Shown here one piece after another: positions 6,912-7,593 of a stretch of 7,593 nucleotides of DNA. The first letter of the stretch is position 1; every line of letters begins with the position of its first letter. The position numbers and the translations under genes were made by a program. The DNA is from Candidatus Halomonas stercoripullorum (lineage in GTDB: Bacteria; Pseudomonadota; Gammaproteobacteria; Pseudomonadales; Halomonadaceae), in NCBI GenBank assembly GCA_019114645.1, contig DXFC01000048.1, forward strand, positions 1 to 7,593. Reading direction: 5' to 3'. The notes beneath the pieces were generated by a model that was not told where the DNA came from, ran no database searches, and saw nothing but the letters and a program-made list of their open reading frames with translations.

Positions 6912-7526
6912 ATGCCGCTTTCGCTATGGATGTCACTGTTCGCAGTTTGTGTCATAGGGGCTATCTCGCCCGGGCCAAGCCTCGCGCTGGTGCTGCGCCA
7001 TACGTTGGGCGGCGGGCGGGTTCCGGGCATCGTTGCGGCGCTTGCCCACTCCCTTGGGGTCGGCTTCTACGCATTGCTCACGGTACTTGGGCTGGGCGCG
7101 CTGATGGCGCGCTTTCCACTGCTGTTCCAGGCGGTTACCTGGGCCGGTGCCGCCTACCTGGCCTGGCTCGGCATCAAGGCGCTACGGTCTGGCGGTGCTG
7201 CGGTGCTGGAGGCGGCCAGCGAAGCAACCACACGGCGGCAGGCAGCCTGTGAGGCGATTCTGGTGGCGCTGGGCAACCCTAAACTGATTCTGTTTTTTGT
7301 GGCTTTGCTCAGCCAGTTCCTCACCTCGGACATGTCGCTGTTTGCCAAAGTGGTGATTGTCCTGACTGCCATGCTTACCGATGGCGCCTGGTACGTGCTG
7401 GTGGCTGTGTCGTTGACTCATTCCCGTGTATTGCCCTGGCTGCAGGCACGGGCGCACTGGATTCATCGTATTATTGGTGTGATGTTGCTGATGCTTGCGC
7501 TACGCGTGGTGATCGGTTTTCCTTGA
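6912..7526 (+). CDS. LysE/RhtB-family amino acid exporter
   Basis: A 204-residue inner-membrane protein of the LysE superfamily, which exports amino acids or similar small metabolites using the proton gradient; the substrate cannot be told from sequence. Hydrophobic segments lie near 4-27, 38-62, 67-91, 112-137, 141-168 and 185-203, the six of this family. Signatures: the first-helix motif GAISPGPSLALVLRHTLGGGR (16-36), WAGAAYLAWLGIKALRSG (77-94) and GNPKLILFFVALLSQF (121-136), matching the family's NPK-x-x-LFF block. The ATG at 6912 is chosen over the adjacent TTG at 6909. The ribosome site is weak (AGAGAAG about 6 bases upstream). Length is normal and the frame is intact. In other genomes such genes are often paired with a LysR or Lrp regulator; none is visible here. 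Confidence 0.92.
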   Translation: MPLSLWMSLFAVCVIGAISPGPSLALVLRHTLGGGRVPGIVAALAHSLGVGFYALLTVLGLGALMARFPLLFQAVTWAGAAYLAWLGIKALRSGGAAVLEAASEATTRRQAACEAILVALGNPKLILFFVALLSQFLTSDMSLFAKVVIVLTAMLTDGAWYVLVAVSLTHSRVLPWLQARAHWIHRIIGVMLLMLALRVVIGFP

Positions 7527-7559
7527 AGTAGTCAAGATTCCCGGCCTTGGGAGCGGTAG

Positions 7560-7593
7560 ATGACGACGGGACAGAGAGAACATGAGCATTCAC
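7560..7593 (+). CDS. Possible start of a downstream gene (partial, cut by window edge)
   Basis: GGGAG (7549-7553) lies 6 bases before an ATG at 7560, whose frame stays open to the window end (MTTGQREHEHS). A second ATG at 7582 in another frame (MSIH) has AGAGAG (7573-7578) 3 bases upstream. Only one can be right and too few codons are present to identify a product. It begins about 33 bases after the exporter stop, so co-transcription is plausible. Confidence 0.3.
   Translation, partial: MTTGQREHEHS

Overview
This looks like core chromosome of a gammaproteobacterium, most probably Halomonadaceae or a close relative (Oceanospirillales/Pseudomonas side). The basis is the high-GC coding sequence, SecD and QueA sequences that resemble their gammaproteobacterial homologues from end to end, a Rnk protein (a family typical of gamma- and some betaproteobacteria), and the classical gene order queA-tgt-yajC-secD-secF. 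The genus is an inference from remembered sequences; no search was run.

Left part, positions 1-5558, minus strand: a five-gene cluster read right to left. queA and tgt carry out the last tRNA-bound steps of queuosine synthesis: Tgt puts preQ1 into the wobble position and QueA turns it into epoxyqueuosine. They probably overlap by 8 bases. yajC, secD and secF follow and encode the accessory membrane complex that uses the proton gradient to help SecYEG export proteins. Gaps of about 93-103 bases with inverted repeats lie on either side of yajC, and a perfect 20-base palindrome 34 bases after secF probably ends the operon.

Middle, 5559-6091: a divergent control region, then a tRNA-Leu gene with anticodon CAA, reading right, behind a near-consensus sigma-70 promoter. 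After it come about 300 bases without a convincing gene, containing a UUCG-tetraloop hairpin that probably ends the tRNA transcript.

Right part, 6092-7593, plus strand: a 52-residue ORF for a small membrane protein, easily missed because of its size; rnk (GreA/GreB-fold regulator that binds RNA polymerase); a LysE/RhtB-type exporter; and the first codons of a further possible gene cut by the window edge. A strong terminator-like hairpin lies between a candidate promoter and rnk. It could be a leader attenuator or simply the terminator of the small ORF.

No mobile element, CRISPR array, phage gene or defence system is visible. The region is mostly ordinary housekeeping DNA. The points most worth a second look are the small membrane-protein ORF and the rnk leader structure.
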